From NCBI GenBank assembly GCA_026745465.1, contig JACYXH010000319.1:1648501-1712500 (forward strand): a stretch of DNA of 64,000 nt, given 5' to 3'. Under the pieces are notes generated by a model, which saw nothing but the letters and a program-made list of their open reading frames with translations, was not told the origin of the DNA and ran no database searches. Of the stretch, positions 61,250 to 64,000 are shown in pieces (within the stretch, counting starts at the first letter, position 1; the number at the start of each line of letters is the position of its first letter). Source of the DNA: Lota lota (Eukaryota > Chordata > Actinopteri > Gadiformes > Lotidae). A program made the translations under genes and the position numbers.

Positions 61250-61768
61250 GTGTTCAAAATGACAAAACGGCCATCCCTGATAACCAAACATTTACACAAA
61301 GTCGTCACTGAGAATGTGCAGATATTTGTCTTGCATTCCTATACATTTCCTTCACATTGCAGAGGAGCCGTGTGCTGTTGTCCGGCAGCAGGCTCTAAAT
61401 GGTCCCAAATCAGTGCAGTGTTTCAGACGTTTTCAATTATATTTTCCCATCTTCAATTAGTTCCACCTTTTCTCTACAAATTACTATCTGTAAACAGTAT
61501 TTATTGCACAAAACCAGATAAATACATTGGTCATTTCAATGTTGAAGGTCAGGCTATGAACTCCCTCGTTATCTTAGCAGTGTTTTATGCAGGTTGGTTA
61601 CTATTCATTATTTTGGGGTCGAGAAAGAGACTTGACGATGGAATTATTTTAGCTCTAATGGGTTCTATTGCACTGGCCTGTGGATTGTTATGTTTATTTG
61701 AGGTTCAGAAAGGGCTACTATTATCCATAATGAATTTCCGCCCGGGTGATTTCAATAGCTTGCACTAG
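61250..61768 (+). other. Unassigned 172-codon ORF with two hydrophobic segments
   Basis: ATG to TAG. The last 70 residues hold two strong membrane-like segments (SLVILAVFYAGWLLFIILG and GIILALMGSIALACGLLCLF) separated by a basic loop (SRKRLDD), ending FRPGDFNSLH. No family was recognised. An internal ATG at 61557 would give just the two-segment part (70 residues). There is no upstream promoter evidence, and codon use is AT-rich like the flanks, so chance is likely. Confidence 0.2.
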
Positions 61769-63118
61769 AAATGTGCTCACTTGAATTTCAATCATCCCAT
61801 TTCAGTATTGTGTTATTCTGTAATTTTCTGATTGCTTGATATTGACTTGCCACATTATTCTAAAGAAATGCTTTTATGTTTCACACTGATAGCATGCTAC
61901 ACCATGTCGTTTAATGATGCATGCACTTTTTAAGTGTCATCCTTAACAACAAAACAAAAAAAATATTTATAATGGTAACTAATCATTATTTTGCCTCGAA
62001 ACCAGCACACAGCATGAACTTTCTTTAACTGGATGTTAACTATGAATGGGAGAATATGTTTATCAATGGTGTGAATGTTCCTCCTTCTTCAGAGTAGAGG
62101 AGTGTGTGATACCGTCCGTGTCTGTTTGGCAACATGCTGTCCCCCAGTTTCGCACCTCCATCATTTTAAGCACACCAGGGGCCTGTGGTGTCCATGTCGT
62201 TTTGACGAAGTGAAACGCCTCATCAATGTTACTTGCTATTGTAGTTCACTGGCAATATCAAAGTAATTATCTCATCTAGTAGGAGTCTCGTTTTTTTTTT
62301 TTTTTACTTGGTGTACATTCACTTAATTAGTGTTTAGATTGAGTAAACCTTTCGGTCAAACACTGCAAGAAAGGAATCCTCACAAAATGGAGGATGCGTT
62401 CGATTCTTGCAAGAGATGCAATTAATACCAAAACAAAGGCAGTCACAAGCTATGATGACAAAGTGTTGAGTTTCAGAGTGAAATCTCATACAAAGTCCTT
62501 TCTGTAAAAGACTACTTGGATGCCCGCCTGCAGAAGGAAAGTAGAACGAAAGGAACACCGAAAAGATAAAGATAATTGTGATGAGAATGTGTGCGCTCAG
62601 TGTTTTTCTTAATCTCCCTGGATGTTTTTTCATTTAGTTTCCATTGATAGGGACAAGCCCCCACAGCCATCCCTGGGCCTGGGTTATTGCCTCGTCATTG
62701 ATCATTCAAGCCTATATACTCTCTTATGAGATACAGGATAAATCCACAACACAAGAGAAAAAAAGTGTACTTTTCATTTGGACCCTACCATAACTCTGTC
62801 AGCTTTTATGTGGAGGGGGTATCTTCTCAATTTCTGCAAGGCCTATAGGTATTGTTTTGCTGACCATATTGATTGTGCACAGAACAGAAGTTAAGCCAGA
62901 GTACTTTGTGCTGTATTGGACTCATTATTCCTTGTGAACCCTTATACCACACACAGCTTGTCCTGTTGGGTGTTAAGCATTGGGGATATTTCTTTATTAA
63001 TACAATTAGTTATCCTTTGCTGCCCATTGTTCAGTGCTTGTGAAATGCTGGGAATGCAACGATTACTGTGTGATGTTTTTCTAATATTGTTGAATAGTTT
63101 ATGACAAAATATATATTT

Positions 63119-63999
63119 CTTTATTAAAATCTAAGATTTGGTAATAATATACGGACACTGTTTCTTAGGAAAACACTTTTATTAGAAATGTCTTGTATAA
63201 AAATGTACATGCTCTACACATCTTATAATTTCTATAGATAATTCATTAATATCCAGGCACTGTCATCTCTTTTCATATTTTTTTAGCTTTACCTTTTTTG
63301 TTAAACAAGTCAGTACATAAATAAGACATGATCAATCCATTGTAATAACATACATTAACTTTAAATTTGGTCAGAACTTACATACTCTATTTTTTGCAAC
63401 ACAGAGTGTTGGGGTAAATTAACAAAGATGGTGGCAAAGAGCAGTAAATCTTCATATTCACAAACACAAACAATCTCACAAAATACTCCAAATCCAAACA
63501 ATGAAATAAAAATAAAAACATTTTCGGCAACACCGCTGACATTTGTTGAAGCGGAGAGATTTGTTACGTAAACCAAATGATTGGCTAAATATTTATATAT
63601 CCCCAATGCTGTTAATCTCCCCTTGAGCTTTCCACAATTTTCATCAAAATACTCACCTGACTTTGTTCTGAGTCTTTCACATGCAACATACAGATTTTTG
63701 CATTGCTGAGGGTAACAAAGATGACTGGATGAGACAAACTCCATATGGTTGTTGTGCAAATCGTCCTTCCTCCATTGTGCTTACCTAACACAGAACGTCA
63801 CAGGGAAGCTTCCAGGGAAATCTTTGAAAGGAAGATAATCATGGACGGTAAGAGGCACAAAATGGAGACACGGGCCCTTATTTATCAAGAAACCCCACAA
63901 AGCTTCAAATTGGACTAAACTGTATTGTATATCCCACCTGAACTGAAAAATGGCATGCTTCAGGATGAAAGAAAATGTTTGTTGGCAGTAGGGGGACAT
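63119..63999 (-). ncRNA. Possible spliced minus-strand transcript at the right edge
   Basis: A candidate exon 63705-63657 (49 nt) is bounded by TACCCTCAG and GTGAGT. An upstream exon ending at 63784 precedes GTAAGC. AATAAA hexamers on the minus strand at about 63119-63124 and 62992-62997 could end it. The coding potential of the pieces (e.g. CKNLYVACERLRTKS) is not recognised. It could be a lncRNA or the 3' part of a gene starting outside the window. Confidence 0.2.
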
Positions 64000-64000
64000 T

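Overview
This is vertebrate nuclear DNA, almost certainly from a ray-finned (teleost) fish. The genes have many short GT-AG exons and long introns. Several interspersed repeats look like common teleost SINE/MITE families. Simple repeats are very dense: (CA)n, (CT)n, (AG)n, (AT)n, poly-C and two large minisatellites. No bacterial features, rRNA, tRNA or CRISPR array were seen. Nearly all uninterrupted ORFs are chance or low-complexity frames. The real coding content was rebuilt by hand from splice sites and reading phase.

Three genes lie head-to-tail on the minus strand. (1) About 2.7-14.4 kb: the C-terminal part of a myosin-phosphatase targeting subunit, best matched to ppp1r12b. It has ten exons, including a 17-nt microexon and an internal alternative first exon that encodes the small (M20/M21-type) subunit. 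The last exon(s) lie beyond the left edge. No ankyrin-repeat N-terminal exons are present, although the expected upstream direction is covered for 50 kb. (2) About 15.2-20.1 kb: a gene for a single-pass membrane, coiled-coil protein with one large, very acidic exon built on a 10-residue tandem repeat. It is faintly like the IKBIP family but not firmly identified. (3) About 21.2-39.9 kb: an essentially complete igfn1 gene (immunoglobulin-like and fibronectin type III domain containing 1). It has 29 coding exons whose phases all agree and sum to 4,623 nt (1,540 residues plus stop). It includes a GC-AG intron, a 15-nt microexon and a NAGNAG acceptor. A TATA-bearing putative 5' exon lies near 39.9 kb.

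PPP1R12B and IGFN1 both act in muscle contraction or sarcomere biology, and both map to human 1q32. That fits conserved synteny and supports the two calls.

From about 40 to 64 kb I find no convincing protein gene. The stretch holds simple repeats, a few mobile-element remnants and several long, evenly composed, AT-motif-rich blocks that look like conserved non-coding elements of a regulatory gene desert. It also holds two or three unexplained ORFs and a possible spliced minus-strand transcript at the right edge. No novel multi-gene system was found. The most interesting points are the arrangement of the ppp1r12b fragment, the non-canonical splicing features and the acidic-repeat membrane gene.
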